From: Defluviitaleaceae bacterium
Lineage (GTDB): Bacteria; Bacillota; Clostridia; Lachnospirales; WQUN01
Reading direction: 5' to 3'
Length of the DNA stretch: 64,000 nt
NCBI GenBank assembly: GCA_009780315.1
Contig: WRAH01000010.1
Location: 19,885-83,884 of the forward strand
This document shows positions 35,640-46,000 of the stretch, piece by piece. A program made the translations under genes and the position numbers. The notes under the pieces were generated by a model. That model searched no databases and was not told the DNA's origin. It worked only from the letters and a program-made list of their open reading frames with translations. Numbering within the stretch: position 1 is the stretch's first letter; each line of letters starts with the position of its first letter.

Positions 35640-36149
35640 ACAAACAATACCACTTGCACCTAAGTTTATTTAAAGATGTTAAGCTAAAGGCAGGGCTTGC
35701 TAATGTTGATTATTGTATGGTTTATTAGGATTTATGACGGCTTTGCTGGCAACACCGCATTTTATGGATTATAATGCTGTTTATTTGCCTAAGAGCCATT
35801 TTATAAAGAAGGAATCCGTATCAACTGGCAATTATGCAAGATTTATTCTTTCTTTTTGATAGACCTGATTTTACTAAAACAGATAGAGTTCAATGGAATC
35901 TAAACGGAGATAGAGAGCTGATTGCCCTTGCTTCAACGTTCTCAAATACTCCTATGGCTTTGAATATGAGTTTTCAGAGCGAGTACCCGGGAAGTTACGA
36001 CTGGCTGAAAACGCATTTTAAGGATTGGGCTTTTACCTTTGTATCTAACTTTCTGTATTACGAGGACTATGATATAAATGATGAGCCAACACGAGATTAG
36101 TCATGCTATTCGTGAGGCTATAGCGCATGATAGGAAAATGGATGGTAAA
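35640..36149 (+). pseudogene. Decayed gene fragments
   Basis: Successive open pieces in different frames: DKQYHLHLSLFKDVKLKAGLANV, then MTALLATPHFMDYNAVYLPK, then an 88-residue frame (35834-36100, MQDLFFLFDRPDFTK ... EDYDINDEPTRD) and MSQHEISHAIREAI. Each looks coding but none is complete, consistent with a broken gene after the IS110 insertion. Family not recognised. Confidence 0.5.
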
Positions 36150-36210
36150 TAATATTTCTTTTTACTATATTTATTGAATAAAAGACACGTCTGCAAACAA
36201 AACAAAAACC

Positions 36211-36259
36211 TAAGTTGCACTAAAGTGGCACAAAATTACGATAGACAATAAAAACTTGA
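36211..36259 (+). repeat. Promoter-repeat cassette, truncated copy 1
   Basis: Matches the left part of the cassettes at 38150 and 62471: TAAGTTGCACTAAAGTG, then ACAAAATTACGATAGACA, then AATAAAAACTTGA, where similarity ends. The -10 half is lost. Confidence 0.7.
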
Positions 36260-36416
36260 ACTAACAATGTAAAATTTTACATTCTCATATGAAATGATGC
36301 TATGTGAATCAAAAAAAGTTCTATGACAGGGTAATGATTATGCTAAGTCAATTAGTCTGCATGAATAAAAACGTCTAAAGAGTTACTAAAACAATAGAGA
36401 GAAGAGACGAGCATAG

Positions 36417-36704
36417 ATGATATATTATCTTTGTACTAATAGTCCAAGTAATTGTTCAAATGTGGACTTTGTTAAACGCTTTGTCGCCATTGAAAGAGGA
36501 TGGGATAGATTATGCCCAGTGTGTGGATATGAGGCTAAAGAAGATTACGATTATAGCCCAGATGATGATTCATATAAAGAAAAGAGGGCTATCTTATTAA
36601 AAAACTGTATCCTGTTAAGTAGACAAAAAATAAAAAGTGCCTATCGAAAAAAAATGGGCACTTTTATTTACGATAAACACCAAAAACTTGACATGATAAT
36701 ATAA
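36417..36704 (+). CDS. Small Cys-containing protein (95 aa), doubtful 3' part
   Basis: Starts MIYYLCTNSPSNCSNVDFVKR with a central zinc-like CPVCGYEAKEDYD. The last third overlaps a hairpin and T-run at 36633-36665, so the true end may be earlier or the frame decayed. No family recognised. Confidence 0.4.
   Translation: MIYYLCTNSPSNCSNVDFVKRFVAIERGWDRLCPVCGYEAKEDYDYSPDDDSYKEKRAILLKNCILLSRQKIKSAYRKKMGTFIYDKHQKLDMII
36633..36667 (+). terminator. Terminator-like hairpin
   Basis: AAAAGTGCC...GGCACTTTT over a 15-nt loop, then TATTTA. Confidence 0.55.
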
Positions 36705-36802
36705 TAGGGTACAAAAGTTATATCTAAACGGAGTGCAAATCTAACTTAACAAATTTTTTTCACACTTCTCATCTGTCGCTGTTAGTAATGACGGCTTTTT
36801 TA
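36671..36802 (+). promoter_or_regulatory. Promoter-repeat cassette copy 2 with short transcript
   Basis: TAAACA (36674-36679), 17-bp spacer, TATAAT-like TAATAT (36697-36702). A ~90-nt stretch closely matching 38216-38270 follows and ends in a GACGGC-TTTTTT terminator-like sequence. No gene of any size lies inside, so a small RNA or leader is plausible. Confidence 0.55.
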
Positions 36803-37066
36803 TTGCCTAAAAAGATGCAATAAGCCATGTAGTGATGATAAGCGAATTAAGACATATGTATAAGTATATAAATACGTAAAAATGAGATATGAATATTAGG
36901 CAAGTCAATTTTTATAATTGTCAATACAGGATAATTCCTAATTATCCTGTATTTATGAAAATTATAACATACCTTGCTAATTGAATCAACACAAGTCGAC
37001 ACCCTTTTTGATTTGCCTGATTTACAACTTATTGTGGTAAATTTATAAACTGTTCATCTAATCACC
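36705..37066. other. Intergenic region 36705-37066
   Basis: Holds the second cassette's transcript region and the 13-bp hairpin at 36923-36953. Otherwise AT-rich with no gene seen. Confidence 0.5.
36923..36953 (-). terminator. 13-bp palindromic hairpin downstream of the Xer gene
   Basis: AATACAGGATAAT-tccta-ATTATCCTGTATT, a perfect stem that lies past the 3' end of the minus-strand recombinase. The likely role is termination or mRNA protection; a recombination site for the Xer protein is also possible. Confidence 0.5.
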
Positions 37067-37977
37067 TTATTCCAACATAATCTTATTCCGAGGATGCTTA
37101 AGAGTAAGGATTTGACGTTGCTTTTCCATAGTAACTTGTGTATATATTTGAGTCGTCTGGATTGAACTATGTCCTAACATTCGCTGTATATATCGAATAT
37201 CTACATCCTCCTCTAGTAAAAGGGTCGCAAATGAATGTCTAAACATATGCGGCGTGATATGCTGGGAGATACCCGCTTTTGAACAAAGTCGCTGTATCAT
37301 AAAGCGCACCGATTGTTCAGATACACGGGTGGCTAAACGATTGACAAAAAAAAATCCGATTCGTATTTATTTGATTTTTGATATTGTTGTAATGAGTTTA
37401 TTACCTCCACATTTCCAATTTGGATTATACGTTCTTTTGCACCTTTGCCCATTATTCGGATAGTTCCGTCATCTAGGCTAATATCACTGGTTTTTAATGA
37501 ACATAGTTCGGAAACCCTTATCCCTGTTGCAAATAGAGTTTCCAACATCGCTCGATCACGCAGTGCAACAAACTTACTATATGGTGTACAAGCTAGTTCT
37601 TTTTCTCTCAACGCAGTATCCAAAAGCTGTTTAATGCGTTGTAATGATATTGTCTTTGGTAATTGCTTTGGTTCTTGAAATCGTGTTTTTACTTTTCTGA
37701 TTGGGTTTATTTCAAGAATTTCCTCAAATTCAAGGTAGTTTAGAAATGCTCGTAAACTAGCAAGTTTACGTTTAACTGTTTTCGCTGGATACTTTTGGTG
37801 AAGTTCTTGGATGAATCCAGATATCGTTGCTTTTGAAATGGTTTGGTCACTCTGACTAACTAAGTACGTTATGAACTGTTGAAGGTCAATTGAATATGCT
37901 TTGATTGATAAATTACTTAATTTCTTATGATATTTGCAATAGTTTAAATAGATTGTAATTTCATTTTGAATATTCAT
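37067..37977 (-). pseudogene. Xer-type tyrosine recombinase split by one-base slip in a T9 run
   Basis: The N-terminal piece (37333-37977) has the SAM-like domain and the first catalytic Arg in FATGIRVSELCSLK. The C-terminal piece (37067-37309) holds TPHMFRHSFATLLLEE, LGHSSIQTTQIYTQV and the Tyr. The frames meet at nine T on the minus strand (37344-37352). A tenth T would restore DFFFVNRLATRVSEQ across the join. Either decayed or phase-variable. XerC/D-like; not the ICE integrase. Confidence 0.88.
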
Positions 37978-38456
37978 TAAATAAACACTCCTAAAATTAT
38001 TTGTCTAACTGGAATATTATACATGATTTTTTATTTTTTAAATGCCACAAAATGTACTTAAATAAAGCGCTTTGGCATAGTGGCTTTTTTGTATTTATTT
38101 GCAGGCGAATCTTTAACCTTAACATGTATCAAAGATGAAAGAAAAAATCTAAGTTGCACTAAAGTGAGACAAAATTACGATAGACAATAAAAACTTGACA
38201 TGTTAATATAGTAGAGTGCAAAAGTTATATCCAAACTAAGCGCATATCTAATTTGACAAACTTTTTCATATGAAATACCTCTATAGCCGTCAGCGATAAC
38301 GGCTTTTTTTGTTGCTGAATTACAAGAAAGGGTTATTGCAGAAAAAAAGTTAAAATAATTTCACTCAGGTACTTGGGAAATGAAAAAATCGTGCTATACT
38401 CTAGATATAACCAACAAATAGCAAATGTAATTCAAGACAATGAGAGGGGAAATATC
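37978..38456. other. Intergenic region upstream of the CAP-domain gene
   Basis: Contains the third promoter-repeat cassette (38150-38312) and, after its terminator, the leader of the CAP-domain gene with AGGGGA before ATG 38457. No further gene seen. Confidence 0.6.
38150..38312 (+). promoter_or_regulatory. Promoter-repeat cassette copy 3 with putative small RNA
   Basis: A CACTAAAGTG palindrome, then TAGACA (38181-38186), 17-bp spacer and TAATAT (38204-38209). About 95 nt later, AGCCGT-cagcgata-ACGGCT-T7 (38285-38311) forms a clear terminator. Promoter and terminator frame a short noncoding transcript. The same cassette recurs at 36671 and 62471. Confidence 0.6.
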
Positions 38457-39800
38457 ATGAATAATAACATTAGAAGTAAAACAAGCACAATAAAAAGACG
38501 TATTGTCAAAGTTGCCGTAAGCATGGCATTAGCAACAGTTTTAGGTATCAGTGGCATTGGAATAAATCTCAATACTGCCAGCCCAATACAAGTGCAAGCT
38601 GCTCAACAAACTGAAAACCAAATCAGAGTAACAGTAGACGGTAGACCTGTACATTTTGAAGGTCAGCAACCAGTAATGATTGAGGGGCGTGTTCTCGTAC
38701 CTGTGCGTGGTGTTTTTGAAGAACTTGGTTTTACTGTTGGCTGGCGTGAAGCAGAGCAGCTTGTACAGTTGGTTGATACAAGTGGAAGAGCACCATATCC
38801 TGCACGACCTGCGGGGGCATTTCACATCAATATCACAATTGGGGATTCAAATTTTAATACCTTCCAGCCGCTTATGCCTGATGCTCCTAGAGACATACCT
38901 TGGGATAATCACTTTGTGTTAGATGTGCCTGCGCAAATTATAAATGGAAGCACTATGCTTCCAATTCGTGCAGTCGTTGAGGCTGCTGGATATTTTGTTG
39001 AGTGGGATTCTGGTAGTAGTACGGTTGTTATTAGTACTAGTGCTAACAATGTGCCTGTATCTATTGGAAATGCTGTCGTTGCGGTTACGCCACCAGTGGT
39101 TAGTCAGCCTGTCGAACCCACATCTCCCGTAGTGCCAGTTGAACCAACACCTGCATTAGAAAGGGTAATTGTACCCGTATTATTTGATAGACCCACATTA
39201 TTAACAAATACGGAAATTAGTACATTGATTGAAAATTCGCCTACTCATTTGGAAACCAGAAGTAGATTTGTAATACCTGCAAATAGGCGTATTACTGACA
39301 CAGAATTGCTCACATGGATAGATGAGTATGAGGAGCTAGGCGGAATCAACGTATTTGAGCTTGAAGTTATTGGTTTAATTAATGAAGAAAGAGTTAATCA
39401 TGGATTGCAGCCTCTTATGATTAGTATGGAGTTGAGTATGGCTGCTAGATTTCATAGCCAAGACATGCTAAATAACAACTTTTTTGCTCATACAAGTCCC
39501 AATAATGGAAGTTCAAATGATAGGCAATTTATTTTTAACATTGTTATTGCAGGTGAGAATATTGCGGCTAGAGGGCAGGATAGCAATACCTCTCCAAGTG
39601 ACCATATGCAGAGATGGATGAACTCATCTATTCATAGAGCTGCAATACTAAGGAATGATAATGATATTAATATTATGGGAATCGGAGTAACAGATGGTGG
39701 AGGTTTGACCTTTAAGAGTGGTCACAGTGATGCTATTCTCTTGAGGGATGGTGGACATACATTTTCGTTGTTACCAAATGAGCAGTATTTAGCACACTAA
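38457..39800 (+). CDS. Secreted CAP-domain protein with copper-amine-oxidase N-like domain
   Basis: 447 residues. ATG 38457 has AGGGGA upstream. An N-terminal signal peptide (basic RRIVKVAVSMALATVLGISG ... VQA) is followed by a Cu_amine_oxidN1-like domain (RVTVDGRPVHFEGQQPVMIEGRVLVPVRGVFEELGF). A Pro/Val linker leads to the CAP/SCP domain (NEERVNHGLQPLMIS ... HSQDMLNNNFFAHTSP ... GENIAA). Exported; CAP proteins of this type are common in Clostridia and on ICEs. Likely acts at the cell surface, perhaps during mating. Confidence 0.88.
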   Translation: MNNNIRSKTSTIKRRIVKVAVSMALATVLGISGIGINLNTASPIQVQAAQQTENQIRVTVDGRPVHFEGQQPVMIEGRVLVPVRGVFEELGFTVGWREAEQLVQLVDTSGRAPYPARPAGAFHINITIGDSNFNTFQPLMPDAPRDIPWDNHFVLDVPAQIINGSTMLPIRAVVEAAGYFVEWDSGSSTVVISTSANNVPVSIGNAVVAVTPPVVSQPVEPTSPVVPVEPTPALERVIVPVLFDRPTLLTNTEISTLIENSPTHLETRSRFVIPANRRITDTELLTWIDEYEELGGINVFELEVIGLINEERVNHGLQPLMISMELSMAARFHSQDMLNNNFFAHTSPNNGSSNDRQFIFNIVIAGENIAARGQDSNTSPSDHMQRWMNSSIHRAAILRNDNDINIMGIGVTDGGGLTFKSGHSDAILLRDGGHTFSLLPNEQYLAH

Positions 39801-39840
39801 AGATCATCTATACAGCTATGATTTTCAAAACCTAGAATCG

Positions 39841-39880
39841 CAACAAAAAAACGATAAAATAGTGTCGTTTTTTTGTTGTG
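39841..39880 (+). terminator. Terminator after the CAP-domain gene
   Basis: CAACAAAAAAACGA-taaaatagtg-TCGTTTTTTTGTTG, a perfect 14-bp stem containing its own T7 run. Confidence 0.8.
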
Positions 39881-39962
39881 TGGGAAATATAGTATAGAAA
39901 ACAATTCAAATCTTAATAACAATCATCCCTATTCAGGGTTTATATATAGATACATTTACTTG

Positions 39963-39988
39963 GCAGACGAAAGTGGTCTGCTTTTTTT
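39963..39988 (+). terminator. Terminator or attenuator in the adhesin leader
   Basis: GCAGAC-gaaagtg-GTCTGC followed by T7, about 100 bases before the giant surface protein gene. It may end upstream read-through or regulate the adhesin. Confidence 0.65.
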
Positions 39989-40091
39989 ATTTCTGCGAGG
40001 AGGAGATGCCTATGATTTAGGCAAGTTTCAACAGACTAGCAAATAAATTAATCAAACTAAAAAATTTCCTAAAATTCAAGGAGGAGTTACT

Positions 40092-43000
40092 TTGAAAAAA
40101 GTATTCAAACACAGGTTTAAGCCATTTATGGCTATGCTAATGGTTGCAATAACCATTTTGGGACTCATGCCTTTTGAGGTATTTGCAAACAGAGCATCAT
40201 TGCAAGGGATGCAAATACCTCAAATAAGTATTGACATTGAAACATCGATAAAAGAGCCATTCACTATCATGCTTGATGGAGAGGAAACAACAGTCCCAGC
40301 AGATGGCATTATATATCTATCATTTGATGATTTTGGAGAATCTATAGCAGTAGAAATTCCAAGATATTTCTATCTCGATGGTGAACGTATTTCGATAAAT
40401 GATGATATAGTCGAAAACGTATCGCCTGTAGTACCAAATGATGAAGAAGTTACACCATTTGGCATTGGTACGAATATCATGCCAACAGTGGGCTTTATTA
40501 TCGCAACAACAACCTTACCAGTTGGCAATATAAACTGGATATCTGGTGACTTTAGCTTTGATGGTACACTATTCCAACTCAATAGACATGTAGGTAGTGG
40601 TGGCTATCAAACAGTCTTTAATCGCAGATATTCAATCTATGTAAATGGTGTGACTTATGAAGCATATTGTGCGGCTCCGCACTTGCGTGGACCCGAAGAT
40701 GGCGGAGCTGCATACCAGATTACAGGTTCTGCCGATTCCTCATTTATCCCTGTGCTTAGATATGGGCATCCTCACAATCCATTGATTAACAATCAAAATC
40801 TCAATGGTCGCTTGTGGGGTGTTTATCAAACTCGTATAGCAGTAGCCGCTGCAAGCTTTCCAAGTGGCACATGGCGTAATGAAAATGGCAGTACATTAAG
40901 TCAATTCGATATTGATATCATGAATAACTTTATTGCTGGAACATGGGGGACACCTAATGCGGCGGCATTATTAGACAGATATCCAGGAATAGTCGTAAAT
41001 GGCACACAAGGAGAGTTAGGCATCACCACTGTATCTGGTGCAAATACAGCATCAGGTACAACATCTCAATCACCTACATTCAATGTAGGGTTTAACATGC
41101 GAAATAACACTCCAACGAATCCATTTCGTTTTGAGTGGGAAACTGGTACACCTGTTGGCACACGCTTATATGTGAATGGTATACACCATATGACTGCCCC
41201 CGCAAATGGATGGGAAGCTTTTGGATGGAGTGCAACGAATATGCCAAGCTTCCATTTCGTCATGCCAGCGGGTAGTGAAAATCAAACCGCCAGCGTAAAT
41301 CTTATTGGTGTAAATAACCAACACTCTGGTGCGTGGGTTGCCAGACATAATACACAACCTTCTACTTGGCAAGATATCACTTTTTACATTCATGAAGTTG
41401 AAGCTATTGCTTCGTATACATGGGAGCCATATGCTGGACAATCTCAATTCCAAATACGTAAATACTCAACGGAAACAGATAATCGTATCGGTGGAGCAGT
41501 ATTCCGAATCACAGGACCCATGTGGCCTACAGGACATGAAGTTACTGTGCCAGCGTCAGGCTGGACTTCTCCAAATATACCAGAATATCATTTTGGTCAA
41601 TACACCATCGAAGAAATCGCTCCTCCCCCCAGCTACACTCTCTCATCCCCTGTTATCCAGACAGTAATGGTTGATGCAAGCAGTACTCCCGCTACAACTT
41701 ATGCAAGGTTTACTAATGAGCCCACAATATCAAGTGGCGGTGGAACTAACAGCGGCGTAACCATCCAAAAAATCAACGCCCTAACAGGGGTGAACATCTC
41801 AGGTGCAGTAGTCCACCTCCGCGGTATGTCTTCCCACCAAGTTATTACTGGTCCAGCAACACCAGACGGACCACCGCAAATATGGGAAATTGATAACACC
41901 GGAATAAATGTCATTCAAGTTTTAACAGCAGGAGCAACCACAGCCCTGCCAAGTGGCGTAACATCAACAGTTACAAACGGTGTGTGGAGACTAGAAGGCC
42001 TGCCATATGGCTTCTATCAAGTAACAGAAATTCAGTCACCTGATGGGTTTTCAATGCAACCAGGTCCAAATAGCTTTGGGTTCTGGGTACTCCCACCCAA
42101 CGTGACTGTAAGTAGTCCTGATGGCTTCACCTATCAGATAATTGAAAGTGGACCAAATGATAACCACATCCTTATAACTTTTCGCAATTATCCATTTGGC
42201 GAAGTAGAAATCATCAAACGGGAAATGTCCAATGGGGTAGGCAATAACCAACTACTCCCCGGAGCAACATTTCGCATCCAAGGATTCTATCCCGGCACAC
42301 CGCCAAGAGCCCTAGATAGAACAGCAACAACGGATGCAAACGGACGGATTATCTTTAGCAATCTACCCGCAGGAAATTACACGGTTACAGAAATAACGCC
42401 ACCCACAGGATACACCTTTGGTGAAGTTCGCTCTTGGAGCATCACTGTAAACTGGGGCGATAGTGTATCCGCAGGCACAGCAAACTCAATAACCGCATTC
42501 AACATCCCTAAATCTTCACTAGAAGTACTAAAAATAGATGGTATAACCAACGCACCCTTGCCGGGTGCTATTTTTTTACTCCGAGACCCGACTACAGGTG
42601 AAGAGTGGGAAGCGACTTCCAGCTCTAGCGGCATAGCAACCTTTGGTGTAGGGAACTATGGGAACTTTCTCTATCCCGGGCGTACCTATATCTTAGTAGA
42701 GATAGTTGCACCTATTGGATACGTACTCCAATCTACACCAAGGGAGATAGTACTTTCACCCGGTAACGAAAACAGAATCACATGGAGAAACTACCGCAAT
42801 CCGGGTTTAACAATTATTAAGGATGATATGGACACAGGGGAACGCCTTGCAGGAGCGCACTTTACCATAGTGGCTCAAGGTTCTGGCAGACCCTTACCAA
42901 CAGACTTCCCAATGATAACCAATGAAGATGGAGAAATTGTTATCCCATGGACACTGTTTGAGGGTGAGGCTGAAAGAACCTTCTTAATAACGGAAACAGT

Positions 43001-46000
43001 GCCACCACCAGGGTATCATTTAGCAGACCCGAACTGGCAGTTAGTCACCGTGCAAGCTGGGCATCCAAACACAGTAGTCTTTTCCAACCGCCGTATGCCA
43101 GCTCTCACCATCCAGAAAAATGATGCAATAACTGGTGAACCTATAGTCAACACAGAGTTTACCATAGAACGTCTTTCACCAGCACCAACAGGCATGATAA
43201 CCGGCAGTCCTTTTAGAACCAACGCCCAAGGTCAAATTATTTTGCCAGACTTGCCAGCGGGAGTTTACCGTGTCATTGAAACACGTGCTGGTCGTAACTA
43301 TTGGCTTGACCCTAACGCGGCAAATAGAACATGGACAATTACCCTCCGTGAAAATGAAGATTATTTGCTCACAGTAGAAAACACCTTGCTTCCAACCCTA
43401 ATCATAACAAAATGGAATGCATTAACCCACAGACCAGTACCATTTACACGTTTCCGTGTTGAGTTTGAAGTACCCAACACTGGCAACGTAGTTCGTATAG
43501 GTGAGTTTACAACTGATACAAATGGTCAAATCATTCTACCCTTTGTACAAAGTGGCTGGTATATACTCACAGAAACCCAACCAGCTCCGGGCATGTCACT
43601 TAACTCAAATCCTGTCACTAGGATATTCCTAGCACCCGGGCAAAACACCTATCAAATACTGCACTTGCTTCCAAGTCACGTATTAAATCAAGAAAACCCC
43701 GGTCAGATAACAATTGCACAAGAAAGCAACACTCCAACCCCACCAAACTGGGATACCATGACCCCAGCAGAGCGGGAAGCATATCTAACCCGCCAACTTC
43801 AAGTTACCGGTGGTGGTGCGCATGGTGGAGACGGCATTTTCAACTGGCCCTTAAACTCCATCGTCATCAAAAAAAGCTGCTCAGTCACAGGCAATCTTCT
43901 ACCCGGAGCAACCTTTGAGGTTATCCATACTTCAGCGGGAGGCAGCGGTGGTCAAGGTACAGTAATAGGAAGATTCACAACAGACCATAGTGGCATCATC
44001 GTACTAACAGGTCTTGTAGCGGGCAGTTACGTGGTGCGTGAAGTTCAAGCACCAAATAACTTTACCCTAAACGAAAACAACGCCCAAACCGTATTCCTGC
44101 AACCAGACGGACACAGCGTTGTAGAAACTTCATTCTCCAACGACCCATATGGAAGTTTACTTCTTTCTAAGCGTTGTTCAGTCACAGGCACACCACTAGC
44201 CAATGCAGAGTTTAGAGTAACGAACAGCAATGGCGCAGTAGTAGGTACAGCCAATGGACTCTTCCGTACCAATGCCCAAGGCGAAGTACTCATTCCAAAC
44301 CTACCACCAAACAGCTATGTGGTAACAGAAGTATCTGCACCGAATGGATTTATTCTGGATTCAACCCCACAAACCATCAGAGTAAACGCCACTGGCAATA
44401 CGTATCGCTTAGAGTTCACCAACACTCCAAAATCCAACATCATTATCCGTAAAGTAAGTGGTTTTGATGGCTCACCTCTAGCCAATACAAGATTTACAGT
44501 ATCACAGCTTAATGGTGGCTTAATTGGTGAGTTTACTACCGATGCAGCAGGTGTAATTGAAATTGAAGGTGTGCTAGGCTGGGTAATTGTAACAGAAACC
44601 CATCCACCTCATGGATATACCTTGTCAGTGAATAACTCTCGTACAATAGAGATTCGTCCTGGCGTTCCAACAATTTTGGAATTTGTCAATCAGCGTGCCC
44701 CGGGTCTATCCATCGAAAAGGTAGACGAAAATGGTCAACCTTTAGCAGGAGCTGAGTTTGAGCTTCGTAGACTAGATGACTCTATTGCAGGCAGACAAAC
44801 CACTGGTAATACAGGTATGGCAATATTTCCAAACCTAGAACCGGGTGTATTCATTATCACAGAACTCCGTGCCCCTGAAGGTCACATGATTATTGAAGGT
44901 CCAAGAACCATTGAACTACACGCAGGAGAAAATAGAGTTGAAAGATTCGTTAACCCCCGACTACCTGATGCATCTATCCGTAAAATCAGCGGTGATGATG
45001 GCAGACCTCTACAAGATGTAGTGTTTGAAGTTAGGTCAGTGAGCGGAGAACGTATCCAAAACCCAACAAACAACACATTTGAGTTTGTCACTGATGCAGC
45101 AGGCATGATTTTCTTGCCAAATCTGCAACCGGGTACATTCATTGCCACTGAAACACGGGCTTTACCGGGTTATGCTCCAGCTCAACCAACCACATTTACT
45201 GTAGTTGCAGGGCAAGAACTAACTTTAGTCATCCGTAATTACAAACAACCAAGTGTCGTTATCCGTAAGCTGGATGGACACACAGATAGACCCCAGCAGG
45301 GAGTAATATTTGAGATTGTTCGCTATCTGAGCAATGGTCAAACCGGTCAACGACTAAAGAATTACGCAGTAGATAACTCATATGAGTTTGTTACAGATGC
45401 AAGCGGGCATATCTATCTTCCGGCACTAGAGGATGGCACATGGATGGCAGTTGAAACACGTCCATTGCCGGGATTTAGAGCCGCAGACCCGGTCATATTC
45501 AGCGTGGGTATCAACGGCGACCACACCATTATCATTAGAAACTACAGATATCCGGATACCACCATCCGTAAAACTGATGGGGATACAGGTCAGGCACTTG
45601 CTAATGTTCACTTTGAGATTGCAAGGTTTAACGGTAATGCTTCAGGTGGAGAACGTCTACGTAATCCAGTAAACAATAGCACTACATTCATCACCGATAA
45701 TGCAGGGCTTATCCATCTTCCATCTATGGAATCGGGTACATGGGTAGCCATTGAAACCCGCCCATTGCCCGGTTATATGGCAATAGAGCCAACAGTTTTT
45801 GTGGTTACAGAGGGCGGCGGTAATCAAACCATTGATATCCGTAACTTTAGGGCACCAAATCTTACAATACGTAAGATAGACAGTGTAACCAGACAACCCA
45901 TCCAAGGGGTAGTATTCCAGCTTGCCAGAATCAACGGCGAAAGGGTACAAAACCCGCAAACAGGGTTCTTCGACTTCACCACAGATAGAAATGGTCTTAT

